Shown here piece by piece: positions 37,447-48,323 of a stretch of DNA of 64,000 nt. Source of the stretch: Rhizobium sp. CG5 (lineage in GTDB: Bacteria; Pseudomonadota; Alphaproteobacteria; Rhizobiales; Rhizobiaceae); assembly GCF_023701945.1 (NCBI RefSeq), contig NZ_JABAEF010000010.1, positions 62,001 to 126,000 on the forward strand, read 5' to 3'. The notes below the pieces were generated by a model. That model was not told the origin of the DNA, did not search any database, and was given only the letters and a program-made list of their open reading frames with translations. Position 1 is the stretch's first letter. Each line of letters begins with the position of its first letter. A program made the position numbers and the translations under genes.

Positions 37447-38254
37447 CGGATACGGCTCCGGCCTGGATGCGTTCGGGTTTGGTGAAGATTTCGAAATCCT
37501 CGCCGCGGGCAATCGCGACGAGGGTCATGTTGGCGGCCTCGGCCGTGCGGATGGCCAGTGCGGTCGGCGCGGAAATGGCAATCAGCACGGGGCTGCCGAG
37601 CATGGCCGCCTTCTGCACCATCTCGACCGACAACCGGCTGGTGACCACTACCGCCCCATCGCTGCCCGCATGTCCGCCGCGCAGCACGGCACCGACAAGC
37701 TTGTCGAGCGCGTTGTGCCGACCGACATCCTCGCGCATCGCGACAAGGCCTATGCCTGGAACATAAAAACCGGCACCATGCACGGCACGCGTCTCGCGGT
37801 TCAAAACCTGCGCTTGTCCCAGGAGATGAAGCGCATCCACCACATCGGCGGGCGTCAGACGCAACCCCTGTTCCGGCAGTTCGCGCACCACCCGCACCGC
37901 CTGTTCGATCGATTCGATGCCGCAAAGCCCGCAGCCGACCGGCCCGGCCATCTGCCGACGGCGCGATGTCAGCGCCTCGGCGCTGGCATCGACAAGGCCG
38001 ATCTGCACATCCACACCATCACCGGCCGCAACGACCTCGATGGAGTCGATCTCCTCGCGCGCGCCGATGATCCCCTCGGTCAGACAGAAGCCGACGGCAA
38101 AATCCTCGAATTCCGCCGGCGAGGCCATCATCACCGCATGGGTGCTGCCGCCGAAGGAAAAGGCGATCGGCACTTCTTCGGGGACGATCCGGCTGCCCGG
38201 CGTCAAGGTGCCATGGCGGAACTGCAACTCGCGAACGGATGTGGAGGTCTTCAT
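37436..38254 (-). CDS. fdhD: formate dehydrogenase accessory sulfurtransferase FdhD (FdsC-like)
   Basis: The 272-residue protein delivers sulfur from a cysteine desulfurase to the bis-MGD cofactor of formate dehydrogenase. The sulfur-carrying Cys pair is in GPVGCGLCGIE, the CXXC-type motif of the family. FGGSTHAVMMASP, VGFCLTEGII and GAVLRGGHAGSDGAVVVTSRLS are also typical. ATG 38254 is my choice, with GAGGG 10 bases upstream. The gene lies between fdsA and fdsD; a 166-base gap with palindromic repeats separates it from fdsA. Confidence 0.95.
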   Translation of the reverse strand: MKTSTSVRELQFRHGTLTPGSRIVPEEVPIAFSFGGSTHAVMMASPAEFEDFAVGFCLTEGIIGAREEIDSIEVVAAGDGVDVQIGLVDASAEALTSRRRQMAGPVGCGLCGIESIEQAVRVVRELPEQGLRLTPADVVDALHLLGQAQVLNRETRAVHGAGFYVPGIGLVAMREDVGRHNALDKLVGAVLRGGHAGSDGAVVVTSRLSVEMVQKAAMLGSPVLIAISAPTALAIRTAEAANMTLVAIARGEDFEIFTKPERIQAGAVSDVA

Positions 38255-38307
38255 GACGGGTGAGCCCTCATCCCCGGCACAACGTGTTGCGCCTGACCTG
38301 CCGGCAC

Positions 38308-38379
38308 CTTCTCCCCGCAAGCGGGAGAAGAAAACATGCCGCAACGTCTCCGCCCCCTCTCCCCGCTTGCGGGGAGAGG
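38308..38379. repeat. two adjacent palindromic repeats (rhizobial intergenic element)
   Basis: Two palindromes lie in the fdsA-fdhD gap: CTTCTCCCCGCAAGCGGGAGAAG at 38308-38330, and CCTCTCCCCGCTTGCGGGGAGAGG-type at 38356-38379, each with a short loop. The flank contains CTGCCGGC, also found in the repeat at 41.36 kb. The layout resembles short rhizobial intergenic mosaic elements (RIME-like), but family membership is not verified. Confidence 0.6.
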
Positions 38380-38420
38380 ATAGGGGTAAGGGGCAAGCAG
38401 CCGCAAGCCTGATCCATTTC

Positions 38421-41300
38421 CTATTCCGCTGCCTCCAGCTTGCCGGCGATCCGGCGGGACTGCTTGGACAGTTCCTCGTAGTCCTGTTGCCAAGCGGATG
38501 GACCGTTGGACGGGCTGACCTGAACGGCGGTTACCTTGTATTCCGGGCAATTGGTCGCCCAGTCCGAATAGTCCGTCGTGATGACATTCGCCTGCGTTTC
38601 CGGATGGTGGAAGGTGGTGTAGATCACACCCGGCGCCACACGGTCGGTGGTGAGCGCACGCAACGTCGTTTCGCCGGCGCGGCTCGCCAGCTTCACCCAG
38701 TCGCCATCCTTGATGCCACGCTGTTCGGCATCGTGCGGATGGATCTCCAGCCGGTCTTCCGCATGCCACACGACATTCTCTGTGCGCCGCGTCTGCGCCC
38801 CGACATTGTATTGCGACAGGATACGGCCGGTGGTGAGAAGCAGCGGGAAGCGCGGACCGGTGCGCTCGTCGGTCGCCACATATTCCGTGCGGATGAACTT
38901 GCCCCGGCCGCGCACGAAGCCGTCGACATGCATGATCGGCGATCCCTCCGGATGGGCCTCATTGCACGGCCACTGCACGGAACCCATCTTGTCCAGATAG
39001 TCGTAGGAGACATTGGCAAAGCTTGGCGTCGTGGCGGCGATTTCATCCATGATTTCGGACGGATGCTGGTAATCCCAGTTCAGTCCCATGGCCTGGGCCA
39101 GCTTCTGGGTGACTTCCCAATCCGCATAGCCATTCTTCGGGCTCATCACCTTGCGGACGCGGTTGATGCGTCGCTCGGCATTGGTGAAGGTGCCGTCCTT
39201 TTCCAGGAAGGTGGAGCCCGGCAGGAAGACATGGGCGTAGTTCGCCGTCTCGTTGAGGAACAGGTCGTGCACGACGACGCATTCCATCGCGGCAAGGCCG
39301 GCCGATACATGTTTGGTATCGGGATCGGACTGCAGGATGTCCTCGCCCTGGATGTAGATGCCCTTGAACGAGCCGTCGACGGCCGCATCCAGCATATTGG
39401 GAATGCGCAGGCCAGGCTCGTTGCTGAGCGTCACGCCCCACAGCTTCTCGAAGGTCTCGCGGGTCGCATCGTCCGAGACGTGCCGATAGCCCGGAAACTC
39501 GTGCGGGAAGGATCCCATGTCGCAGGACCCCTGCACATTGTTCTGGCCACGCAGCGGGTTCACGCCGACGCCAGGCCGGCCGATATTGCCGGTGACCATG
39601 GCGAGATTGGCGATCGCCATGACGGTGGTCGAGCCCTGGCTGTGCTCCGTCACCCCCAGGCCATAATAGATCGCGCCATTGCCGCCGCGGGCAAACAGGC
39701 GGGCCGCACCGCGCAGCTCTTCCGCCGGCACGCCGGTGAATTTCTCCGTCTCTTCCGGGCTGTGCTGGGGCTCGGAGACGAACCCTGCCCAATCCTCGAA
39801 TTCCGACCAGTCGCAGCGCTCGCGGATGAAGGCCTCGTTGAACAGGCCCTCGGTGACGATGACATGCGCCAGTGCGGTCATCACGGCGACATTGGTGCCG
39901 GGCTTCAGCGGCAGATGGAAGGCTGCCTCGATATGTGGGCTCTTGACCAGATCGGTGCGGCGCGGATCGATGACGATCAGCTTGGCGCCCTGGCGCAGCC
40001 GCTTCTTCAGCCGCGACCCGAACACCGGATGGCCATCCGTCGGGTTGGCACCGATCACGATCACCACGTCGGAATGCTCGATGCTGTCGAAATCCTGGGT
40101 GCCGGCCGAGGTGCCGAAGGCCTGGCCAAGACCGTAGCCGGTCGGCGAATGGCAGACGCGGGCGCAGGTATCGACATTGTTGTTGCCGAAGCCGGCGCGG
40201 ATCAGCTTCTGCACCAGGAAGGTTTCCTCGTTGGTGCAGCGCGACGAGGTGATGCCGCCGATCGAGTCCCGGCCATATTGATATTGGATGCGACGGAACT
40301 CGGAGGCCACATGCGCATAGGCCTCCTCCCAGCTCACTTCACGCCACGGATCGGAGATCCTTTCGCGGATCATCGGGTTGAGAATGCGGTCCTTGTGGCT
40401 GGAATAGCCATAGGCGAAGCGGCCCTTGACGCAGGAATGGCCGCGATTGGCCTTGCCGTCCTTCCACGGCACCATGCGCACCAGTTCCTCGCCGCGCATT
40501 TCCGCCTTGAACGAGCAGCCGACGCCGCAATAGGCGCAGGTGGTGACGACCGAATGCTCCGGCTGGCCGATGGATATCACCGACTTTTCGGTCAGCGTCG
40601 CGGTCGGGCAGGCCTGCACGCAAGCGCCGCAGGAGACGCATTCAGAGGCCAGGAAACTCTCGTGCATGCCGGGAGAAACGCGGCTGTCGAAACCACGGCC
40701 CTCGATGGTCAGCGCAAACGTGCCTTGCACCTCTTCGCAGGCCCGCACGCACCGCGAACAGACGATGCATTTCGAAGGATCATAGGTAAAGTAAGGATTG
40801 CTCTCGTCCTTCGGCATCCACTTGGCATTGATGCCGCCCGTGTCGCGCGCCCTGACGTGGTTGTCGCCCTCATAGCCGTAGCGCACATCGCGCAGGCCGA
40901 CGGCACCGGCCATGTCCTGCAGCTCGCAATCGCCATTAGCAGCACAGGTCAGACAATCCAGCGGATGGTCGGAGATATAGAGCTCCATCACGCCCTTGCG
41001 GATCTGCTTCAGGCGCTCGGTCTGGGTATGCACGACCATATTGGCCATGACAGGCGTCGTGCAGGAGGCCGGCGTACCGTTGCGACCCTCGACCTCCACC
41101 AGACAGAGCCGGCAGGAGCCGAAGGCATCCACCATATCGGTGGCACAGAGTTTCGGCACCTGGATGCCCGCCTCCATCGAGGCCCGCATCACCGACGTGC
41201 CTTCCGGCACGGTAATCTGGCGCCCGTCGATGGTCAGCGTTACCGTTTTTTCGGAGCGCGACACGGGCGTGCCGAAGTCGATTTCAGGAACGAGGGGCAT
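38421..41300 (-). CDS. fdsA: NAD-dependent formate dehydrogenase alpha subunit FdsA
   Basis: FdsA is the 959-residue catalytic subunit of the soluble molybdenum formate dehydrogenase. From the N-terminus: a 2Fe-2S domain (LCATDMVDAFGSCRLCLVE), a His-Cys3 4Fe-4S motif (HPLDCLTCAANGDCELQ), a ferredoxin domain (CIVCSRCVRACE; CVSCGACVQACPT), a further 4Fe-4S (CAYCGVGC), then the bis-MGD oxidoreductase domain. The molybdenum ligand is Cys (CARVCHSPTG, about residue 379), so no selenocysteine is used. ATG 41300 has GGAGG 6 bases upstream. It oxidises formate to CO2 and passes electrons to FdsG and FdsB. Confidence 0.96.
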   Translation of the reverse strand: MPLVPEIDFGTPVSRSEKTVTLTIDGRQITVPEGTSVMRASMEAGIQVPKLCATDMVDAFGSCRLCLVEVEGRNGTPASCTTPVMANMVVHTQTERLKQIRKGVMELYISDHPLDCLTCAANGDCELQDMAGAVGLRDVRYGYEGDNHVRARDTGGINAKWMPKDESNPYFTYDPSKCIVCSRCVRACEEVQGTFALTIEGRGFDSRVSPGMHESFLASECVSCGACVQACPTATLTEKSVISIGQPEHSVVTTCAYCGVGCSFKAEMRGEELVRMVPWKDGKANRGHSCVKGRFAYGYSSHKDRILNPMIRERISDPWREVSWEEAYAHVASEFRRIQYQYGRDSIGGITSSRCTNEETFLVQKLIRAGFGNNNVDTCARVCHSPTGYGLGQAFGTSAGTQDFDSIEHSDVVIVIGANPTDGHPVFGSRLKKRLRQGAKLIVIDPRRTDLVKSPHIEAAFHLPLKPGTNVAVMTALAHVIVTEGLFNEAFIRERCDWSEFEDWAGFVSEPQHSPEETEKFTGVPAEELRGAARLFARGGNGAIYYGLGVTEHSQGSTTVMAIANLAMVTGNIGRPGVGVNPLRGQNNVQGSCDMGSFPHEFPGYRHVSDDATRETFEKLWGVTLSNEPGLRIPNMLDAAVDGSFKGIYIQGEDILQSDPDTKHVSAGLAAMECVVVHDLFLNETANYAHVFLPGSTFLEKDGTFTNAERRINRVRKVMSPKNGYADWEVTQKLAQAMGLNWDYQHPSEIMDEIAATTPSFANVSYDYLDKMGSVQWPCNEAHPEGSPIMHVDGFVRGRGKFIRTEYVATDERTGPRFPLLLTTGRILSQYNVGAQTRRTENVVWHAEDRLEIHPHDAEQRGIKDGDWVKLASRAGETTLRALTTDRVAPGVIYTTFHHPETQANVITTDYSDWATNCPEYKVTAVQVSPSNGPSAWQQDYEELSKQSRRIAGKLEAAE

Positions 41301-41355
41301 GGATGGCCTCCAGTGTGATCGTTTGGAACGACAAAAATGTGAAGCGCAAGGGGTC

Positions 41356-41529
41356 ACCCCCCTCTGGCCTGCCGGCCATCTCCCCCTCAAGGGGAGAGAT
41401 CACCAGCGGTGAGGCCGTTGCTTCGACAGCAATAGTCCGCAGGGTGGGACGTGAACGTTCAAGAGAAGAACATGCTCCCAGCCGATCTCCCCCCTTGAGG
41501 GGGAGATGCCCGGCAGGGCAGAGGGGGGT
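41356..41529. repeat. 174-bp inverted-repeat element between fdsB and fdsA
   Basis: Two ~45-base arms (41356-41400 and 41484-41529) are near-perfect inverted copies: the left contains CTGCCGGCCATCTCCCC and the right GGGGGAGATGCCCGGCAG. The 83-base middle shows no open frame. It sits between fdsB and fdsA, which must be transcribed through it unless an internal promoter exists. Shared CTGCCGGC and CTCCCC blocks relate it to the palindromes at 38.3 kb. Layout resembles a RIME-like or MITE-like element; no target-site duplication is obvious. Confidence 0.7.
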
Positions 41530-41546
41530 ACACGGCTGTGCAACAC

Positions 41547-43103
41547 TCATTCCGCCGCCTCCACCATCGGAGCCGGGGCAAAATCTTCCGGGAAATGGGT
41601 CATGGCGCTCATGACAGGATAGGGCGTGAAGCCGCCCAGCGCGCAGAGCGAGCCGAATTTCATCGTCTGGCAGAGATCGGTCAGCAGCGCCTTGTTCTTG
41701 TCCACATCGATACCCTGGCCAATGCGGTCCACCACTTCGACGCCGCGCGTCGAGCCGATGCGGCAGGGCGTGCACTTGCCGCAGCTTTCGACGGCGCAGA
41801 ATTCCATGGCGAAACGCGCCTGCTTCAGCATGTCGGCGCTGTCGTCGAACACCACGATGCCGGCATGGCCGATCAGGCCATCGCGCGCCGCAAAGGCCTC
41901 GTAGTCGAACACCGTGTCAAACAGCGAGGTCGGGAAATAGGCGCCGAGCGGCCCGCCGACCTGTACGGCCTTGACCGGCCGGCCCGACAGCGTGCCACCG
42001 CCGATGTCATCGATCAGCTCGCCGAGCGTCACGCCGAAGGCCGTCTCGTACAGGCCGCCGTGCTTGATATTGCCGGCCAGCTGGATCGGGATCGTGCCAT
42101 GCGACCGGCCGACGCCGAAGTCGCGATAGAAGGCGGCACCGCGGTCCAGGATGACCGGAATGGAGGCGAGCGACATGACGTTGTTGACCACCGTCGGACA
42201 GCCGAACAGGCCCTGCAGCGCCGGCAGAGGCGGCTTGGCCCGCACCACGCCGCGCTTGCCTTCCAGGCTGTTGAGCAGCGAGGTTTCTTCGCCACAGACA
42301 TAGGCGCCGGCGCCGGTGCGCACTTCCATGTCGAATGCCCGGCCGGATCCCAGCACCGACGGGCCGAGAATGCCGACGTCGCGGGCAATCAGGATGGCCG
42401 CTTCCATGGTCTCGATCGCATGCGGATATTCCGAGCGCGTATAGACATAACCCTTGGTGGCGCCGGTCGCGAGACCCGCAATCGCCATGCCCTCGATCAG
42501 CACGAAGGGATCGCCTTCCATGATCATCCGGTCGGCAAAGGTGCCGCTATCGCCCTCGTCGGCATTGCAGACGATGTATTTGCGGTCGCCGGGCGCCTCG
42601 GCCACCGTCTTCCACTTGATGCCGGTCGGGAAGCCCGCGCCGCCCCGTCCGCGCAGGCCGCTGTCCGTCACCTGCTTGACAATCTCGGCCGGTTCCATGG
42701 CAACCGCCCTGGCAAGGCCGGTCAGTCCCTGGTAGTGCCGGTAATCCTCAAGCGACAGAGGATCCGTCACGCCACAACGCGCGAAGGTCAGCCGCGTCTG
42801 GTTTTTCAGAAAGGGGATATCCTTGGTTTCGCCATGACAGAGCACATGGCCCGCACCTTGCAAAAATCCGGCATCGAAAAGGCCCGGGACGTCGGACGGC
42901 TTCACAGGCCCGTAGGCGACGCGACCGTGCTCGGTGCGCACTTCCACCAGGGTTTCGAGCCACAGCAGACCACGCGATCCGTTGCGCACCAGCGTTACGT
43001 CGAGGCCACGAACCTGCGCTTCGCGCGCAATGGCAGCGGCCACCTTGTCGGCACCAACGGCGAGCGCTGCGGCATCGCGCGGAACGAATACAGTCACGCT
43101 CAT
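41547..43103 (-). CDS. fdsB: NAD-dependent formate dehydrogenase beta subunit FdsB
   Basis: FdsB is the 518-residue NAD+-reducing subunit, homologous to NuoF, with an N-terminal thioredoxin-like extension. The NADH-site motif is RGRGGAGFPTGIKW, followed by CNADEGDSGTFADR for FMN binding, a second GAGAYVCGEETSLLNS segment, and the 4Fe-4S motif SCGKCTPCRIGSTRG near the C-terminus. It starts on the stop codon of fdsG (ATGA). Together with FdsG and FdsA it passes electrons from formate to NAD+. Confidence 0.96.
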   Translation of the reverse strand: MSVTVFVPRDAAALAVGADKVAAAIAREAQVRGLDVTLVRNGSRGLLWLETLVEVRTEHGRVAYGPVKPSDVPGLFDAGFLQGAGHVLCHGETKDIPFLKNQTRLTFARCGVTDPLSLEDYRHYQGLTGLARAVAMEPAEIVKQVTDSGLRGRGGAGFPTGIKWKTVAEAPGDRKYIVCNADEGDSGTFADRMIMEGDPFVLIEGMAIAGLATGATKGYVYTRSEYPHAIETMEAAILIARDVGILGPSVLGSGRAFDMEVRTGAGAYVCGEETSLLNSLEGKRGVVRAKPPLPALQGLFGCPTVVNNVMSLASIPVILDRGAAFYRDFGVGRSHGTIPIQLAGNIKHGGLYETAFGVTLGELIDDIGGGTLSGRPVKAVQVGGPLGAYFPTSLFDTVFDYEAFAARDGLIGHAGIVVFDDSADMLKQARFAMEFCAVESCGKCTPCRIGSTRGVEVVDRIGQGIDVDKNKALLTDLCQTMKFGSLCALGGFTPYPVMSAMTHFPEDFAPAPMVEAAE

Positions 43104-43579
43104 CGGCGCGCCTCCGCGATCAGCTCGCCAAGACAGTCCGCATCCAGCCGTCCATGCAGCTCATCGTCCAGCATCGCCGCCGGTGCACAGGCGCACAGAC
43201 CGAGGCAATAGACCGGCTCCAGCGTCACCGCTCCGTCCGCCGTCGTGCCATGCCAGTCGATGCCGAGCTTGCTCTTGGCGGAGGCTGCCAATGCGTCGCC
43301 ACCGACCGATTGGCAGGCCTCGGCCCGACAGAGCTTCAACACATGGCGGCCGGAGGGATGATCGCGGAAATCGTGATAGAAGGACACCACCCCATGCACT
43401 TCGGCCCGCGACAGGTTGAGAGCCTCGGCAATCACCGGCTTGGCGGCTTCCGGCACATAGCCGAATGTCTGCTGGATCTCGTGCAGGATCGGCAGCAGCG
43501 GGCCTTCGAGGTCTCGAAGATCCGCGATGATGGCCTGGGTGCGTGATAGGATATCGTCGGTCGACGATCGGATGTTCAT
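43100..43579 (-). CDS. fdsG: NAD-dependent formate dehydrogenase gamma subunit FdsG
   Basis: FdsG is the 159-residue NuoE-like subunit with a thioredoxin-fold 2Fe-2S cluster. The ligands are CRAEACQS and CLGLCACAP. Start ATG 43579 (MNIRSSTDDIL) is used; ATG 43594 would add five residues. It is the first structural gene of the fds operon. The gap upstream to the LysR-type gene is 193 bases and contains a candidate regulator site. Confidence 0.95.
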   Translation of the reverse strand: MNIRSSTDDILSRTQAIIADLRDLEGPLLPILHEIQQTFGYVPEAAKPVIAEALNLSRAEVHGVVSFYHDFRDHPSGRHVLKLCRAEACQSVGGDALAASAKSKLGIDWHGTTADGAVTLEPVYCLGLCACAPAAMLDDELHGRLDADCLGELIAEARR

Positions 43580-43757
43580 GATCAGCCCTCCCAAACCGAC
43601 ACGAATGACACCAGCGGTGTGCCTGCAAGCTTAAGGGCCGTGTCGGAAACTTGTGTTAAATCACCCGCACAGACCGGACCTTTGCCAATCAGCCGCTGAC
43701 ATGATGCGAAGATGACCGAGAGCCGGGCACATGGTCAATAACGGCATTCCGTTACAC

Positions 43758-43774
43758 GATAGAAATTACCTATC
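43758..43774. promoter_or_regulatory. candidate LysR-type operator of the fds operon
   Basis: GATAG-N7-CTATC is an inverted repeat containing T-N11-A, the core of LysR-type binding sites. It overlaps the last codons of the LysR gene and lies about 180 bases upstream of fdsG. A second inverted repeat, TAACGG-CATT-CCGTTA at 43739-43754, is beside it. No -35/-10 elements were assigned. Confidence 0.45.
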
Positions 43775-44666
43775 AGAACGCATGGATTTCGACGAGGCGG
43801 CGCGCCTCATGCAGCAGCGCCGAGACCAGCGGTGTAAACGGCTCGCGATGGGTTGCAACCAGCCCGACCAGATGCTCCGCCTCCGGCTCGACGATCGGGA
43901 TCATCCGAATCTCGGCGGAAAAGCCAAAGGATTCAGCGACATTTCTGGGCATGATCGACGCCCAGCTGCCGGTTCGAATATGCGAGAACAGCACGATCAT
44001 CGAATTGGATTCCAGCGTCGGTTTTGGTGCCACACCCGCTTCCGTCATGTGCTGGTTGATGATCCGACGATTTTGCATGTCCGCCGTCAATAGGCAAAGC
44101 CGAAGACCGGAGACCTCGCGCCAGGTCACCGATTGCCGATCGGCAAGCGGCGCCCCGATGGCGGTGATGAGATGATACCGCTCGGCATAGAGCGGCACCG
44201 ATGTCACGCGGCCCAGCGGCTCATTGTCGAGATAGGTAATGCCGGCATCGATCTCGAGATTTTCCAGCAAGCTCAGCACCTGCAGCGAGGTGCGCGAACT
44301 GACCGAGAAGGTGACATCCGGATGCTTCTTCTGAAACGGCTCGGTCATGCGCGGCACCATGGAGAGCGCCGTCGGAATGACGGCGATGCGGATATGCCCC
44401 GCCAGGCCGCGTCTGGCGGCGCGCATCTCTTCGCGCATGGTCCTGGTATCGCCAACGATGCGCCGCGCCCATTCCAGCACCCGCTGACCTTCCGGGGTCA
44501 GACCCTGGTAGCGCGAACCACGCTGCACCAGCATCACGCCCAGATGATCTTCAAGCTGCCGGATGGCAGCCGAGAGCGTCGGCTGGGAGATCCCACACTC
44601 ATCCGCGGCCCGGCCAAAATGCTGTTCCCGGGCAAGTGCAATGAAATATTCCAGCTTGTCGATCAT
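43773..44666 (-). CDS. LysR-family transcription regulator, probable fds regulator
   Basis: The 297-residue protein has an N-terminal winged helix-turn-helix (EQHFGRAADECGISQPTLSAAIRQLEDHLG) and a C-terminal effector-binding domain. It is transcribed in the same direction as fdsGBA-fdhD-fdsD and ends 193 bases before fdsG. Homologues in this position activate the formate dehydrogenase operon (FdsR), so a formate-responsive role is likely but inferred. It follows the ArsR-type gene by 58 bases and may be co-transcribed with it. Confidence 0.92.
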   Translation of the reverse strand: MIDKLEYFIALAREQHFGRAADECGISQPTLSAAIRQLEDHLGVMLVQRGSRYQGLTPEGQRVLEWARRIVGDTRTMREEMRAARRGLAGHIRIAVIPTALSMVPRMTEPFQKKHPDVTFSVSSRTSLQVLSLLENLEIDAGITYLDNEPLGRVTSVPLYAERYHLITAIGAPLADRQSVTWREVSGLRLCLLTADMQNRRIINQHMTEAGVAPKPTLESNSMIVLFSHIRTGSWASIMPRNVAESFGFSAEIRMIPIVEPEAEHLVGLVATHREPFTPLVSALLHEARRLVEIHAF

Positions 44667-44724
44667 CGCCGCTCCTCTGCCTTAGGTCTAGTGCAGTGGC
44701 GCGGTTCACGCAATCGCGGCCGGT

Positions 44725-45081
44725 CTAACGGCTCTCGGCCGTGACGCCGGTCGGTTCGCAATACATCTTGTAAAGCACCGACACCAGGTCGGTCAGGCCG
44801 GGATTGGCGATGCTGTAATAGATCTGCCGTCCGTCGCGACGGGTCTTCACCAGTTCATCCATGCGCAACCGCGCCAATTGCTGCGACACCACGGCCTGCT
44901 GCAGATTGAGGATCGCCTCGATCTCTCCGACCGTCTTTTCTCCACGGCTGAGAATGCACAGGATCAAGAGCCGGCTCTCGTGCGACAGGGCCTTCAGCAA
45001 TTCGCTTGCCGCCCGAGCCTTGGTCATGAAGCTCTCAAGCTGGTCGTGGGTGATATCGGCTGTCAGGTGGGGCAGGGCCAT
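44725..45081 (-). CDS. ArsR-family thiol-sensing repressor, BigR/SqrR/YgaV type
   Basis: The 118-residue winged-helix protein has the ArsR recognition helix around QQAVVSQQLARLR and the wing DGRQIYYS. It has exactly two Cys, C42 (LILCILS) and C108 (KMYCEPT). These are the positions of the disulfide/polysulfide switch of BigR and SqrR, which sense sulfane sulfur or peroxide. The metal-binding CxC of classical ArsR/SmtB proteins is missing. Unlike most bigR loci it has no sulfur dioxygenase or membrane permease beside it; its neighbours are the fds LysR gene and lactate dehydrogenase. Confidence 0.9.
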   Translation of the reverse strand: MALPHLTADITHDQLESFMTKARAASELLKALSHESRLLILCILSRGEKTVGEIEAILNLQQAVVSQQLARLRMDELVKTRRDGRQIYYSIANPGLTDLVSVLYKMYCEPTGVTAESR

Positions 45082-45210
45082 AGGTATCCAATCAGTTCAT
45101 AAATACGCAAAACACTATATTTCATAACGCAGCCGACGAAAAGTCCCGACGGGCACCCAGAGGCAACTTGCCGGTCGCAAGGATGCTCAGAGGGCGCATG
45201 TGCCTCAATG

Positions 45211-46170
<960 letters not shown>

Positions 46171-46293
46171 TCATACCATGGGTACATTTCGAGGAGACGA
46201 CGAACCACGCGCACCACCGTCTGGGCCAAGAATGCTTGCCACGGGCCATCGTGTCAATTCGGCGAGCAACCGGTGGCGCGCCATCAAGCCCAG

Positions 46294-46328
46294 GCATAAA
46301 ACACGAAAGCGGCCAAAAGGCCGCTTCC
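46294..46328 (-). terminator. terminator of the atp operon
   Basis: On the minus strand GGAAGCGGCC pairs with GGCCGCTTTC around TTTT, followed by GTGTTTTATG. It lies 27 bases after the atpC stop codon. Confidence 0.8.
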
Positions 46329-46354
46329 AGGAAACACATGAATGGAGGATCGGA

Positions 46355-46762
46355 TCAGACCGGAACGACAATGCCGTTCAGATGCGTCAGTTCCGCCAGA
46401 TGCTGCTCGATCCGGTTCTTGTGCTCGTGCGTGTCGGCAGCGGCCAGTTCGGTCTTAGCAGTCTCGATTCGCTTCAGAAGCGTATCGCGATTGATCTCGC
46501 TCATCGGCACGGCCGATTCGGCCAGCAGCGTGCAGCCGGTCGGAACGATATCGGCAAAGCCGCCAAATACCACGTATTTGCTCGTCTGACCGGAGGCGAG
46601 CTTGACCGTCACCACACCGGGCTTGATCGTGGTCATGGTGGGCGCATGATGGGCCATCACGGTCATCTCGCCATCCGTTGCCGGAATGACCACTTCGCTG
46701 ACCTGTTCGGACAGCAGAAGGCGCTCGGGCGAAACCAGTTCAAAATTGAAATTGTCGGCCAT
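46355..46762 (-). CDS. atpC: F1F0 ATP synthase subunit epsilon
   Basis: The 135-residue epsilon subunit of F1 begins MADNFNFELVSPERLLLSEQ and has the N-terminal beta-barrel segment VVIPATDGEMTVMAHHAPTM, ending with a helical hairpin. It regulates catalysis by contact with gamma and beta. It is the last gene of atpHAGDC and lies 70 bases after atpD. Confidence 0.96.
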   Translation of the reverse strand: MADNFNFELVSPERLLLSEQVSEVVIPATDGEMTVMAHHAPTMTTIKPGVVTVKLASGQTSKYVVFGGFADIVPTGCTLLAESAVPMSEINRDTLLKRIETAKTELAAADTHEHKNRIEQHLAELTHLNGIVVPV

Positions 46763-46832
46763 GACGGTTCACTTCTCTCACTACATCGGGAAAGGGGCGC
46801 GCGATGGATCGTCGCGCGCCGCCAAACCGTTA

Positions 46833-48323
<1,491 letters not shown>

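Noticed and set aside
37917-41318. 1133-codon open frame antisense to fdsA
   Set aside because: It lies opposite a well-conserved, motif-rich gene. High-GC codon use gives long antisense frames; its translation is Arg/Gly/His-rich without domains.
41538-43211. 557-codon frame antisense to fdsB
   Set aside because: Same reason: composition is typical of a third-position shadow, and FdsB motifs are intact.
44725-45081. Classical arsenic- or zinc-sensing ArsR repressor
   Set aside because: The CxC metal motif is missing and the two Cys are placed as in the BigR thiol switch.
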